Source: Myxococcales bacterium (lineage in GTDB: Bacteria; Myxococcota_A; Polyangia; Palsa-1104). Taken from it: a stretch of DNA of 64,000 nucleotides. The position numbers were made by a program, and so were the translations under genes. The DNA lies in NCBI GenBank assembly GCA_028287105.1, contig JAQBQH010000266.1:29159-93158 (forward strand). The letters run 5' to 3'. The notes beneath the pieces are model-generated. The model was not told the DNA's origin and did no database searches. It worked only from the letters and a program-made list of their open reading frames with translations. This document shows, piece after piece, positions 32,347 to 40,118 of the stretch (its first letter is position 1; every line of letters begins with the position of its first letter).

Positions 32347-33999
32347 GAGCGTCGGATCGCCGTCCGACTCGTAGTCTTCCGGCGCTGCGGCAGGTATCTC
32401 GCCGCCGCGCTCGCCCGCATTCGGCGACGGCGCGTCACTGCGAAGGTAGCTCAGCATGGCCTCGACCATGCGCACCTGCGCATGCCGCACTTCGTTCGTG
32501 CGACGGTGGCGAAAGCCTTCGACGAAGATCGAGAAGATCAGAACATCGTCCTTGTCGCCAACGTAGCCCGACAATGCGGAAACGCCCGAGAGCGTCCCGG
32601 TCTTGGCGCGAACGAGGCCAACCGCGTCGGTGCCCATGAAGCGGTTGCGAATGGTGCCGTCGATCCCGGCGATTGCCAGCGACGACATGAACTCCGGCGC
32701 AACCGAGAGGTCGTAATAGATCTTGCGCAACAGCGACGACAGGTCAGACGGCGTGATGCGGTTCTCGTGGGTCAACCCCGAGCCGTTGACGATCTTGTAT
32801 GCCGTCGGTTTGATGCCGGCGCTCGCGAGAAACTCGCCGATCGCGCGCGTCCCCTTTGCGAGCGTGCCCGGCATGCCGTAGAGCTCGCCGCCCAACGTCT
32901 TGTAGATCGCCTCCGCGACGAAGTTGTTCGACGGCTTGTTCGAGATCTTGCACACGTCGGACAGCGGAGACGAGACATGCTCGGCCAGCATGGCCGTCGC
33001 ACCGACGGTGCCGGCGCGCACGCGGCCCGTCAGCTCGACGCCGAAATCGGCGAAGGCGGCCCGCAGCACCGAAGCAGCGAGGAGCGAGCCATCCGCGAGA
33101 CGACGCATGTCGACGTACTCGCCACGGTTGTCGGCGATGCGTCCACGCACCGTGATGATCAGGCGGTCGTCCTTCCGGTACGAGTCGATTCGCAGCCGCG
33201 ACTTCTTGCCGCGCACGGTGGTGGTCTGGTTCTCGATGCCGAAGAGCTCGACTTTCGGCTCGACGCTGACGAGCGCCGGGTGGCCGATGTCGCCGGGGCG
33301 TACCCTGACGCCATAGGTGTTGCGGTTGAGGATGACGGCGCCTTCGCCATCGCCCGGGTCATCCGGCTTGTGCCCGCGCGCATGGAAGCGCGGATCGGCG
33401 AACAGGTCACCCTCGATGCGCTGAACGCCGCGCGCCGACAGACCGCGCGCAATCTCGGCGATGTCGCTCGTCGTCAGCGACGGATCGCCGCTGCCACGCA
33501 GGACGACGTTACCGTGGACAACGCCGTCGGCGTCTGGCTCCGGCCCGTAAAGCGCCGTGTGATAGCGGAAATCGGCGCCGAGATACGACATCGCGGCGGC
33601 CGTGGTCAGCATCTTGGTGTTCGACGCGGGATTGAATTGCAGGGCCGCATTGTGGGCGAACAAGACGTCACCGTTCGACGCCTGCATCACCTCGATGCCG
33701 ACCTTGGTCCGACTGAGCGGACCGTCGTGCAACACCGCCATCAGACGGTCGCGTAGCTTGGCGATGCGCTGTTCACGCGGATCGTTGGGATTGCTGACTT
33801 CGCGCGGCGTGGTGCTCGTCTCGCGGCGAAGCGGCGCAGCCATCGGCGGCTTCTTCGTCGGCACGAGCCGCGCTTGTCGTGCGCTGCTGCGCGCCATCGG
33901 CGCACGCGCGTTGGCCTTGGCTGCCGCGGCGAGCGCGGGCGTCGTCGAACCAAACGCCACCGCGAACGCGACGGCAAAGCCAAATCGGACGGTCACCAC
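32338..33999 (-). CDS. dacB: D-alanyl-D-alanine carboxypeptidase/endopeptidase (PBP4 family)
   Basis: A 553-residue class C penicillin-binding protein. Signal peptide (FGFAVAFAVAFGSTTPALA), then a Pro/Thr-rich linker (about 30-75). Catalytic motifs: SNTK (SxxK, about residue 123), SNN in KPSNNFVAE (SxN, about 357) and KTGTLSG (about 466). Domains II and III are inserted between SxxK and SxN, as in PBP4. It trims or cleaves peptidoglycan cross-links. GTG 33999 is the first start; a second GTG follows at once. A 30-residue tail is Pro/Glu-rich and ends in the tandem repeat. Confidence 0.92.
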   Translation of the reverse strand: MVTVRFGFAVAFAVAFGSTTPALAAAAKANARAPMARSSARQARLVPTKKPPMAAPLRRETSTTPREVSNPNDPREQRIAKLRDRLMAVLHDGPLSRTKVGIEVMQASNGDVLFAHNAALQFNPASNTKMLTTAAAMSYLGADFRYHTALYGPEPDADGVVHGNVVLRGSGDPSLTTSDIAEIARGLSARGVQRIEGDLFADPRFHARGHKPDDPGDGEGAVILNRNTYGVRVRPGDIGHPALVSVEPKVELFGIENQTTTVRGKKSRLRIDSYRKDDRLIITVRGRIADNRGEYVDMRRLADGSLLAASVLRAAFADFGVELTGRVRAGTVGATAMLAEHVSSPLSDVCKISNKPSNNFVAEAIYKTLGGELYGMPGTLAKGTRAIGEFLASAGIKPTAYKIVNGSGLTHENRITPSDLSSLLRKIYYDLSVAPEFMSSLAIAGIDGTIRNRFMGTDAVGLVRAKTGTLSGVSALSGYVGDKDDVLIFSIFVEGFRHRRTNEVRHAQVRMVEAMLSYLRSDAPSPNAGERGGEIPAAAPEDYESDGDPTLTP

Positions 34000-34051
34000 C
34001 CTCTATTGTGAGGGGAGCCAGCGCCCGGCGCAACAGCGAGAGATCGGTGAT

Positions 34052-34543
34052 TCAGGCGGCGGCTGGCGTCGAAAGATACTTTTCGAGCTCCAACGGAGCG
34101 AAGATCTCGCTCTTGTTGGAGGCATCGAGGAACAAGAGGTAAGCAGCTACCTCTGGCTTGTCATGCTGCTCGAACAGTTTCTTGCCGGCCTCCAGGAGCT
34201 TTTCGGGCGGCGACGTCTGCATGAAGTCAGCGTCGGTAAGCCCGTCCTCGTGTGCGATGTCGAGGGCGCTCAAGAACTGCCCCAGCATGGGCCGGCGCGT
34301 GCGGGTGAGCCACTCGAACAGGAGGGTGGCGGCCGTGGTCGCAGCGGGTTTGTCGACGACCATGCGCCAGATACGGTTGGCCCAGTCGTCGTTCCGCTTG
34401 CGGGTGGAGGTGTGGCTGGCGAGGCGGTTGGTCGGAATCTTCGCCTCGCGCAGCACCTTTTTCATCGCCTCGGCCGTGAGCTCCAAGAAGATGCTTTTCG
34501 TCTTTTGCTCGCCGAGCCGGCGGCAGATCTCTTCGGGCGACAT
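34052..34543 (-). CDS. Hypothetical helical protein downstream of the methyltransferase
   Basis: A 163-residue soluble protein, strongly helical: SPEEICRRLGEQKTKSIFLEL, EAMKKVLREAKIP, WANRIWRMVVDKPAATTAATLL. A repeated pattern of Lys/Arg patches suggests nucleic-acid contact, but no known domain is recognised. It lies 36 bases after the DNA methyltransferase on the same strand, so a linked function is possible. It is not recognisable as a restriction enzyme. Confidence 0.6.
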   Translation of the reverse strand: MSPEEICRRLGEQKTKSIFLELTAEAMKKVLREAKIPTNRLASHTSTRKRNDDWANRIWRMVVDKPAATTAATLLFEWLTRTRRPMLGQFLSALDIAHEDGLTDADFMQTSPPEKLLEAGKKLFEQHDKPEVAAYLLFLDASNKSEIFAPLELEKYLSTPAAA

Positions 34544-34579
34544 GCGGTCTCCGCTTATACCGGCCGCAATGGCCAGGCG

Positions 34580-35425
34580 TCAACGCAGCTTGCGTCGTTG
34601 GGCGCGACGGCGGGATTCGGCGCGGTCGGCCGTGGCGGCGCTGACCCCGATGGACAGGCGGTCGATGATGACGGACTGAAACCCGGGATCGATCTCGCAG
34701 CCGAGCCAGCGCCGGGCGAGCGCCTCGCAAGCGACGTAGGTGGTGCCGGAGCCGCCAAAGGGATCGACGACCAGTTCCCCCGGGCGAGTGGCGGCAGCGA
34801 CGAGCCGGCGCACCAGCTCGAGGGGCTTTTGTGTCGGATGCGCCGTCTTTTCGCGCATGCCGTTCGTCAATATCGGCACCTCGAGGACGTCGCGCGGCTT
34901 GGCGCCGAGCGGGTTGGGCTGCCACACGTACGGCTTACCGCCGTAGCGCGAGCTGTCTGCCTGCGGGTGGACGGGGTAGCGAAGCGTGTGCGCGTTGTAG
35001 GGAACGCGAGCCGCGTCGACGTCGAGAGTAAAATCGGGCCGCCGCAGGTGAAGGATGCTTTCGTGGGAGCGGCCCCAGTCGCGGCCGAGGTTGGCCTTGT
35101 TACGGTAGTACCAGACCAACCAGCGGCAGCCGGCAAAGAGGGGGGCAGCGACGCCCTTGATGTCGGCGAGGACCTCGGAAAAACCGCAGATGTAGAGAGA
35201 GCCGGTGGGCCGGAGAATTCGGCTGGCCTCGGCGATCCAGCGCCCGCTCCAGGCGAGGTATTCGTCGTGGGACCCGAGGCTGTCCCATCGCTCGCGCCCG
35301 AGGTTGTAGGGGGGATCCGCGAAGACCAGGTCGACGGAAGCCGTCGCCAGCGTCGTCAGCCAATCGACCGCGTCACCGGCGTAAAGGGCGCCGAGGGAGG
35401 TCGCGGCAAGGGGAGGCGCGGCCAT
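34580..35425 (-). CDS. Beta-class DNA methyltransferase (N4-cytosine or N6-adenine), orphan
   Basis: A 281-residue amino-methyltransferase with motif order of the beta class: VDLVFADPPYNLGRE (motif IV, DPPY) early, AHPTQKPLEL near residue 205 and VVDPFGGSGTT (motif I) after it. ALYAGDAVDWL is the usual N-terminal lead-in. DPPY is typical of N6-adenine or N4-cytosine transferases. ATG 35425 is chosen because a minus-strand promoter lies upstream and earlier ATG codons (35461/35464) would sit inside its -10. No restriction endonuclease is adjacent. Confidence 0.88.
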   Translation of the reverse strand: MAAPPLAATSLGALYAGDAVDWLTTLATASVDLVFADPPYNLGRERWDSLGSHDEYLAWSGRWIAEASRILRPTGSLYICGFSEVLADIKGVAAPLFAGCRWLVWYYRNKANLGRDWGRSHESILHLRRPDFTLDVDAARVPYNAHTLRYPVHPQADSSRYGGKPYVWQPNPLGAKPRDVLEVPILTNGMREKTAHPTQKPLELVRRLVAAATRPGELVVDPFGGSGTTYVACEALARRWLGCEIDPGFQSVIIDRLSIGVSAATADRAESRRRAQRRKLR

Positions 35426-35459
35426 CGCGGCCAGGCTATCACGGGCGGAAACACGAGCC

Positions 35460-35488
35460 ATCATTTTGACTTCGCTGCGTCGTGTCAG
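35460..35488 (-). promoter_or_regulatory. Candidate promoter for the methyltransferase
   Basis: Minus-strand -35 CTGACA (35483-35488), 17-base spacer and -10 AATGAT (35460-35465). It interdigitates with the plus-strand promoter of the FHA gene, so the two cannot be occupied at once. Confidence 0.4.
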
Positions 35489-35494
35489 TATCAT
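35466..35494 (+). promoter_or_regulatory. Candidate promoter for the FHA-DUF4388 gene
   Basis: -35 TTGACT (35466-35471, 5 of 6), exact 17-base spacer, -10 TATCAT (35489-35494). The start would be about 35501, with a leader near 22 bases before GTG 35523. This is one of the better promoters in the window. Confidence 0.55.
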
Positions 35495-35522
35495 TTGACG
35501 CTAGATTGCGGAGCCTCGCACA

Positions 35523-36452
35523 GTGCCAACCCCTGCCTACGCGCTGAGATTTATTTCGGGAAAATACCAGGGGGGAGAATTCCCGCTCCGCATGGAGCGC
35601 GAGATTATTGTCGGCCGCTCGAGCGAGCTCGACATGGTGCTGGTCGAGGACATGGTGTCTCGCAAGCACGCGAAGATCACCACCACCGGCGACCAGATCC
35701 TGATTCAAGACCTCGGGTCGACGAACGGAACGTTCGTCAACGGCGAAAAGATCAAGAAGGTGCGCCTCAAAGAAGGCGACCGAATCCTGATCGGAACGTC
35801 GATCATCAAGCTGGTGGCGGTGGACTCGTCGCAGGTGGTGACCGAGGGCGAGGCAAGGCAAAGACTGGAAGCAACGGGGCAGCGCAGAAACGTCTCCGGC
35901 GCAAACAAGCCGATGTCGGGGTCGATCGACGAGATCCCGCTGCCCGACCTTCTGCAGCTGCTGTCGACGAGCCGCAAGAGCGGTGTCCTGTCGGTGCGCG
36001 GCGAAGGCGGGCACGGAAGGATCTACCTCCGCAAGGGGCAGATCTACTACTCGACGATCGACGATTCATACGACCTGTCACCGCGCAAGGCGGCCTTTCG
36101 CATGCTGACGTGGGCGACGGGAACGTTCGAGTTGGAGCCACCCGACGAAAAGTCGGTGCTGGAAGAGATCCAGGAGTCGACGGAAGCGCTGCTGATGGAA
36201 GGCATGCGCCAGCTCGACGAGTACCGAAGAATCGAGCCGGAGCTACCGCAGCGCGAGGACCCGCTCGGTCTGGCAAATCCACTGCAGCCGGCTCTGAGGG
36301 AGCTGCAACCGGCGGAGCTCGACACACTGCAGCTGGTGATCAATTACGGCCAGTTTCAGGCGGTGCTGGATCGCAGCCCGCGCACAGATCTCGAGACCGC
36401 CACGACGCTGCTCGCGTTGATCCAGAAGGACTACGTCACCGTTCGACAGTAG
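35523..36452 (+). CDS. FHA-domain protein with DUF4388
   Basis: A 309-residue cytoplasmic protein. The FHA domain (residues about 25-95) has the conserved GRSSELDMVL, SRKHAKI and GSTNGTFVNGEKI motifs, so it binds phosphothreonine. A second region begins GSIDEIPLPDLLQLLSTSRKSGVLSV (about 130-155), the DUF4388/PATAN-like signature, then FELEPPD and a helical C-terminus. The pairing is widespread in Myxococcota; the role is thought to be signalling downstream of Ser/Thr kinases. Start GTG 35523. It shares a divergent promoter region with the DNA methyltransferase. Confidence 0.88.
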   Translation: MPTPAYALRFISGKYQGGEFPLRMEREIIVGRSSELDMVLVEDMVSRKHAKITTTGDQILIQDLGSTNGTFVNGEKIKKVRLKEGDRILIGTSIIKLVAVDSSQVVTEGEARQRLEATGQRRNVSGANKPMSGSIDEIPLPDLLQLLSTSRKSGVLSVRGEGGHGRIYLRKGQIYYSTIDDSYDLSPRKAAFRMLTWATGTFELEPPDEKSVLEEIQESTEALLMEGMRQLDEYRRIEPELPQREDPLGLANPLQPALRELQPAELDTLQLVINYGQFQAVLDRSPRTDLETATTLLALIQKDYVTVRQ

Positions 36453-36477
36453 CGCGGCTGCTCCTTCGGGCAGCGCG
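36453..36477 (+). terminator. Strong hairpin directly after the FHA gene
   Basis: The stop is followed at once by a stem CGC-G-GCTGC ... GCAGC-GCG with one bulge and a small TTC-type inner loop. No U-run, so it is either a Rho-independent terminator of a weak type or a protective 3' stem. Confidence 0.35.
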
Positions 36478-36544
36478 ATGGGGATCGTGGGCGGCGCGCG
36501 CCTGGCACTCGTGCGGGCTGTTCGTTTGGTCTATTCTGCGCCGT

Positions 36545-37939
36545 ATGCGGCTCGGCTTCTCCGTGTTCTTGATCGCGTGGCTTGCGTCCGCGCTGGGATG
36601 CGCGTCGTCGGATAGAGCTCATTACGCGCCGGTCGACACCGAACATGGGCAATTTCGCCTACCCGACGGGCGCACGCTCATCCTGCGCGGCGTCAACGCG
36701 CGCGTCGCCGGCCTGTTCGACGTCACGTTCGACGACGGTCGGCTTCCGCTCGAGACCATCCCGGCCTTCGACGAGAGCGATGCGGCACGGATGGCGTCGC
36801 TCGGCTTCAACCTGTTGCGCCTGCCGCTCAACTGGAGTGCCTTCGAGCCACAGCGCGACGCGTACTCGCCGCTGTTTCTCGACGCTGTCGCCGCGGTCGT
36901 GGCTGCCTGCGGACGGCACGGAATCTATGTCCTCCTCGACGTACATCAGGACGCGTTCTCGAAAGAGATTGGCGAGGACGGTGCACCGCTGTGGGCGATC
37001 GAGCCGGCGCCGACCAAGCTGCTCGGCGGCCCACTCACCGATCTAGGAGATCGACGCACGTCGGCACAGGTGTTCGACGCGTTCACCGCTTTCTTCACGA
37101 ACGACGCCAATCAGGTTCAAGACCACTTCGCGTCGATGGTGCAGCAACTCGCGATCCGCTTTCGTGGTGACACGGCGGTGCTCGGCTACGAGATCTTCAA
37201 CGAGCCGATTGCTACGGACGCGGAGTTGCTCTCGTTCCACACGAAAGTGGCTCAGGCGATTAGACGCTACGACCCGGATCACCTGATCGCGTTCGAGCCG
37301 CCGACGACCCGGAATTTCCTCGATTCGGCAAGCTTTTCGAACGCGCCGTTCCCCGTCGGTGGATCCGTGTATGCCCCGCACGTGTATACGGCGGTGTTCG
37401 GCAACGACCCGCGACTGGCGAACGACACGTATCAAGCCGCCCTGGCGAACTCGATCAAGAACGCTCGCGACGAAGCCGACTCGTGGGATGCGCCCCTTCT
37501 CGTCGGGGAGCTCGGCGTTGGGCCAGACCAGCTCCATGCGCTCGATTGGATCCGGCATGCGTACGACGCAGCCGACTCGACGCTCGCTTCGATGGCGTTC
37601 TGGGTTTGGAAGGAGCAGGAGCAGGGTCAGTGGGGGCTGTTCACGCACGGCTCCGACGGCAGCTGGCAGGATCGACCGGAAATGATGGACGCGGTGGCTC
37701 GTCCGTACGCAAAAGTCGTCGATGGCTCGGCCGCGACGATGGCGTGGGACGGCACCACGTTGACGGTCGGCTTCTCGCCGACGGGCCGGGGCGAGCATGC
37801 CGTCTTCTTCCCCGGACCCACCCCGAAGGTCTCGTGCGGCACCCAACTGCTTGCCGCTTCCGAGGTGATGGCAGACACCGAGACGTCGACCTATTCGGTC
37901 CGGTGTGACAGCGGACAGCTAACCTTCAGTCGCCCTTGA
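36545..37939 (+). CDS. GH5 lipoprotein, endoglycoceramidase-like
   Basis: A 464-residue lipoprotein: MRLGFSVFLIAWLASALGC has lipobox ALGC. The catalytic (beta/alpha)8 barrel of glycoside hydrolase 5 shows RLPDGRTLILRGVNAR, then LLDVHQDAFSKE...DGAPLWA (about residues 130-155; the HQD/DGAP-W layout of endoglycoceramidases), acid/base Glu in GYEIFNEP (about 220) and nucleophile Glu in LLVGELGVG (about 320). It probably releases glycans from glycolipids at the cell surface. Myxococcota make their own sphingolipids and also prey on others, so the target could be either. The frame continues upstream far beyond ATG 36545 only as a shadow. Confidence 0.82.
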   Translation: MRLGFSVFLIAWLASALGCASSDRAHYAPVDTEHGQFRLPDGRTLILRGVNARVAGLFDVTFDDGRLPLETIPAFDESDAARMASLGFNLLRLPLNWSAFEPQRDAYSPLFLDAVAAVVAACGRHGIYVLLDVHQDAFSKEIGEDGAPLWAIEPAPTKLLGGPLTDLGDRRTSAQVFDAFTAFFTNDANQVQDHFASMVQQLAIRFRGDTAVLGYEIFNEPIATDAELLSFHTKVAQAIRRYDPDHLIAFEPPTTRNFLDSASFSNAPFPVGGSVYAPHVYTAVFGNDPRLANDTYQAALANSIKNARDEADSWDAPLLVGELGVGPDQLHALDWIRHAYDAADSTLASMAFWVWKEQEQGQWGLFTHGSDGSWQDRPEMMDAVARPYAKVVDGSAATMAWDGTTLTVGFSPTGRGEHAVFFPGPTPKVSCGTQLLAASEVMADTETSTYSVRCDSGQLTFSRP

Positions 37940-38030
37940 GCGGACCGAACCCGCCCTGGTAGGCGCACTGCGTCGGACTTGGTAGAGAACTTCGCAGCTA
38001 GCGTGGAAGCGTTAGGCGAGCGAGCGGTTA

Positions 38031-39284
38031 CTAAGCCGCGGTGCGCGTCTGGTCGCGCTTGAGGGTGCCGTCCGTCACCGATTCCTCATCGATCACGAAC
38101 CGTGAGCCTCTCGACGTTGGCAGATCGAACATCGTATCCAGCAGCAGCTCTTCCATCACGGCTCGTAGCCCGCGAGCACCTGCGTTACGGGCCATCGCCT
38201 GGCGAGCGATGGCCAGCAGACCATCCGGGGTGCATTGCAGCGTCGCCCCGTCCATTTCGAACAGGCGCTGGTACTGCTTCAAGACCGCGTCCTTGGGCTC
38301 GGTCATGATGCGAACCAACATCTCCTCGTCGAGGGCGGAGAGGCCGACGCGAACGGGGAAACGCCCCACGAACTCCGGAAGCAGGCCGAATTTGTAGAGG
38401 TCCTCCGGCAGAATCTGGTTATGCGGCACCGTGTCGTCCATCGGCCCGGTGGCACCGAGGAAGCCACTGCGTTTGTTGGATCGACGCTCTTCGATGCTTC
38501 GGCTCAGTCCCTCGAAGGCTCCGCCGCCGATGAACAAGATATTCGACGTGTCGATCTCGATTGGCTCGCCGCCCATGCCGTTCTTGTCGGCGCCCATGCG
38601 GACGACGATCTTCTTCCCCTCGACGATCTTGAGGAGGCCCTGCTGCACTCCCTCACCCGACACATCGCGATCGTGCCCCGGCCGCTTGGCGAGCTTGTCG
38701 ATCTCGTCGAGGTAGATGATGCCTCGCTGCGCGCGCTCGACGTCGTTGTCGGCGGCGCGCAGCAGCTTCGCAATCAAGGACTCCACGTCTTCGCCGACGT
38801 ATCCGGCTTGGGTGAGGGGCGTGGCATCGGCCATGGTGAAGGGAACGTCGAGCAGGCGCGCGAGGGTGCGGGCAAGGTGCGTCTTGCCGGTCCCCGGCGG
38901 TCCGATGAGGATGATGTTGGCCTTTGTCACTTCGACGTCGGACATCTGGCTGCGAAGCTGGGCGCGCTTGAAGTGGTTGTAGACGGCCACCGCCAGCATC
39001 CTTTTGGCGCGGTCCTGGCCGATGACCCACTCGTCAAGCCGCTCCTTGATGTCTTTCGGCTTCTGCGGCCCGCTGGAGGAGGGTTCTGGTACCGCGCTCG
39101 TCCGCACGCGACGGTCGTCCGTCAGCAGCTGCCGGCAGACCGAAACGCACCGATCGCAAATATAGACATTGGGGCCGGCGACCAGCTTGCGGACCTCACC
39201 ACGAGGACGGCCGCAAAAGGCACAACGACGCTCATTGTTCTCCCGACGGTAGCTCATCTTTGAGTGTGGTTGAGCAACGGCCAT
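38031..39284 (-). CDS. clpX: ATP-dependent Clp protease ATP-binding subunit ClpX
   Basis: A 417-residue AAA+ unfoldase. Zinc-binding domain with CAFC and CDRC pairs (about residues 21-46), Walker A GPPGTGKTHLA (about 128), pore-1 loop GYVGEDVE, Walker B IIYLDEIDK, sensor and C-terminal FVGRFPVRVGL and ARGLRAVMEELLLDTMFDLPS-like stretch. The loop that contacts ClpP reads SGFLGA where canonical ClpX has IGFGA, and it is slightly shorter. No clpP, tig or lon is adjacent. It may start at ATG 39284 or nine residues later (MSYRRENNERRC). Confidence 0.95.
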   Translation of the reverse strand: MAVAQPHSKMSYRRENNERRCAFCGRPRGEVRKLVAGPNVYICDRCVSVCRQLLTDDRRVRTSAVPEPSSSGPQKPKDIKERLDEWVIGQDRAKRMLAVAVYNHFKRAQLRSQMSDVEVTKANIILIGPPGTGKTHLARTLARLLDVPFTMADATPLTQAGYVGEDVESLIAKLLRAADNDVERAQRGIIYLDEIDKLAKRPGHDRDVSGEGVQQGLLKIVEGKKIVVRMGADKNGMGGEPIEIDTSNILFIGGGAFEGLSRSIEERRSNKRSGFLGATGPMDDTVPHNQILPEDLYKFGLLPEFVGRFPVRVGLSALDEEMLVRIMTEPKDAVLKQYQRLFEMDGATLQCTPDGLLAIARQAMARNAGARGLRAVMEELLLDTMFDLPTSRGSRFVIDEESVTDGTLKRDQTRTAA

Positions 39285-39326
39285 GCCACGACCCGTAGGA
39301 TGGGTAATTCCGTTACGGGGAGAAGG

Positions 39327-40118
39327 TTACTTCTTCAACGCGTAGAGCACGTGCCGGTAGACGTCCTCGCTCATGACCAGGGACGAGTGGCCGAGCGGGA
39401 CCGTCAACGACTCGGCGCCGTCCAGCGGCGTCGAACCGACCGGACAGACCCAGTCGCGCTCCGCTGCGATCGTGAAATACTGGACTTGATCGGGTAACGA
39501 GCCGGCCGCCAGCTCCTTGAGGAAGCGACTCCCCGGTAGCAGCTGCCACGCGCTCGACGAGACCAGACCCATGGTGGCGACGCCGAGCAGAGCCGACCAG
39601 GTCCCCTTCTGCGGGGTGCCCATCATGACGAGCTTGCGGACGCGCTCGTGCCCGCCCAGTTTCTTGACGTAGTACAGGCCGATGAGGCCACCCATCGAGT
39701 GGCCGACGATGTCGATCTTCTTGACCGAGGTCTGCGCAAGAATCGACTCGATCTTGCGATGGATGAGAAAGGCCGACGTGCGGATGTCTCTGACGTTGAG
39801 CGAGCCGAGGTTGAAGGAGAAGACGCATAGGCCGTCGTCATTCAGCCGTCGCTCGAGGATGTACATCGAGCCGCGCGTTCCGAGGTAACCGTGGATGAGC
39901 AGGACCGGTGGACGCGATTCGTCGACGGTATCGAAGAAAGCCTTGCGCTGAATGCGATTGCCGCGAGCGAGGTGGCGGACATACGAGAGCGCATGCTGCG
40001 CGCCATAAAGGTCGTGGCGGACAGCCGCGTCGAACCGGCGCAGGCGCACTCCCGGCCTTTTCAGCAGCCGCGCAAAGCGGCCGAGGTACGAGTCGTCGTC
40101 TTCTTTCTTCGACCTCAA
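39327..40118 (-). CDS. Alpha/beta-hydrolase (lipase-like)
   Basis: A 263-residue hydrolase: oxyanion-hole segment LLIHGYLGTRGSMYIL (about residues 75-90), nucleophile GHSMGGLIGLYY (about 140), Asp near AAERDWVC (about 215) and His in PLGHSSLVMSEDVY (about 240). The GHSMGG elbow with HGYLG resembles bacterial lipases of the PGAP1/LipA type; substrate unknown. It starts at TTG 40118 overlapping the acyl-CoA dehydrogenase stop (TTGA), so the two are coupled, hinting at lipid turnover. The frame extending to 40226 lies in the dehydrogenase. Confidence 0.82.
   Translation of the reverse strand: MRSKKEDDDSYLGRFARLLKRPGVRLRRFDAAVRHDLYGAQHALSYVRHLARGNRIQRKAFFDTVDESRPPVLLIHGYLGTRGSMYILERRLNDDGLCVFSFNLGSLNVRDIRTSAFLIHRKIESILAQTSVKKIDIVGHSMGGLIGLYYVKKLGGHERVRKLVMMGTPQKGTWSALLGVATMGLVSSSAWQLLPGSRFLKELAAGSLPDQVQYFTIAAERDWVCPVGSTPLDGAESLTVPLGHSSLVMSEDVYRHVLYALKK

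Noticed and set aside
33602..36544. Long open frame on the plus strand running across dacB, the methyltransferase and the FHA gene into the GH5 gene
   Set aside because: Its N-terminal part is antisense or out of frame with well-supported genes and has low-complexity Arg/Ala composition; only the part from ATG 36545 is real.
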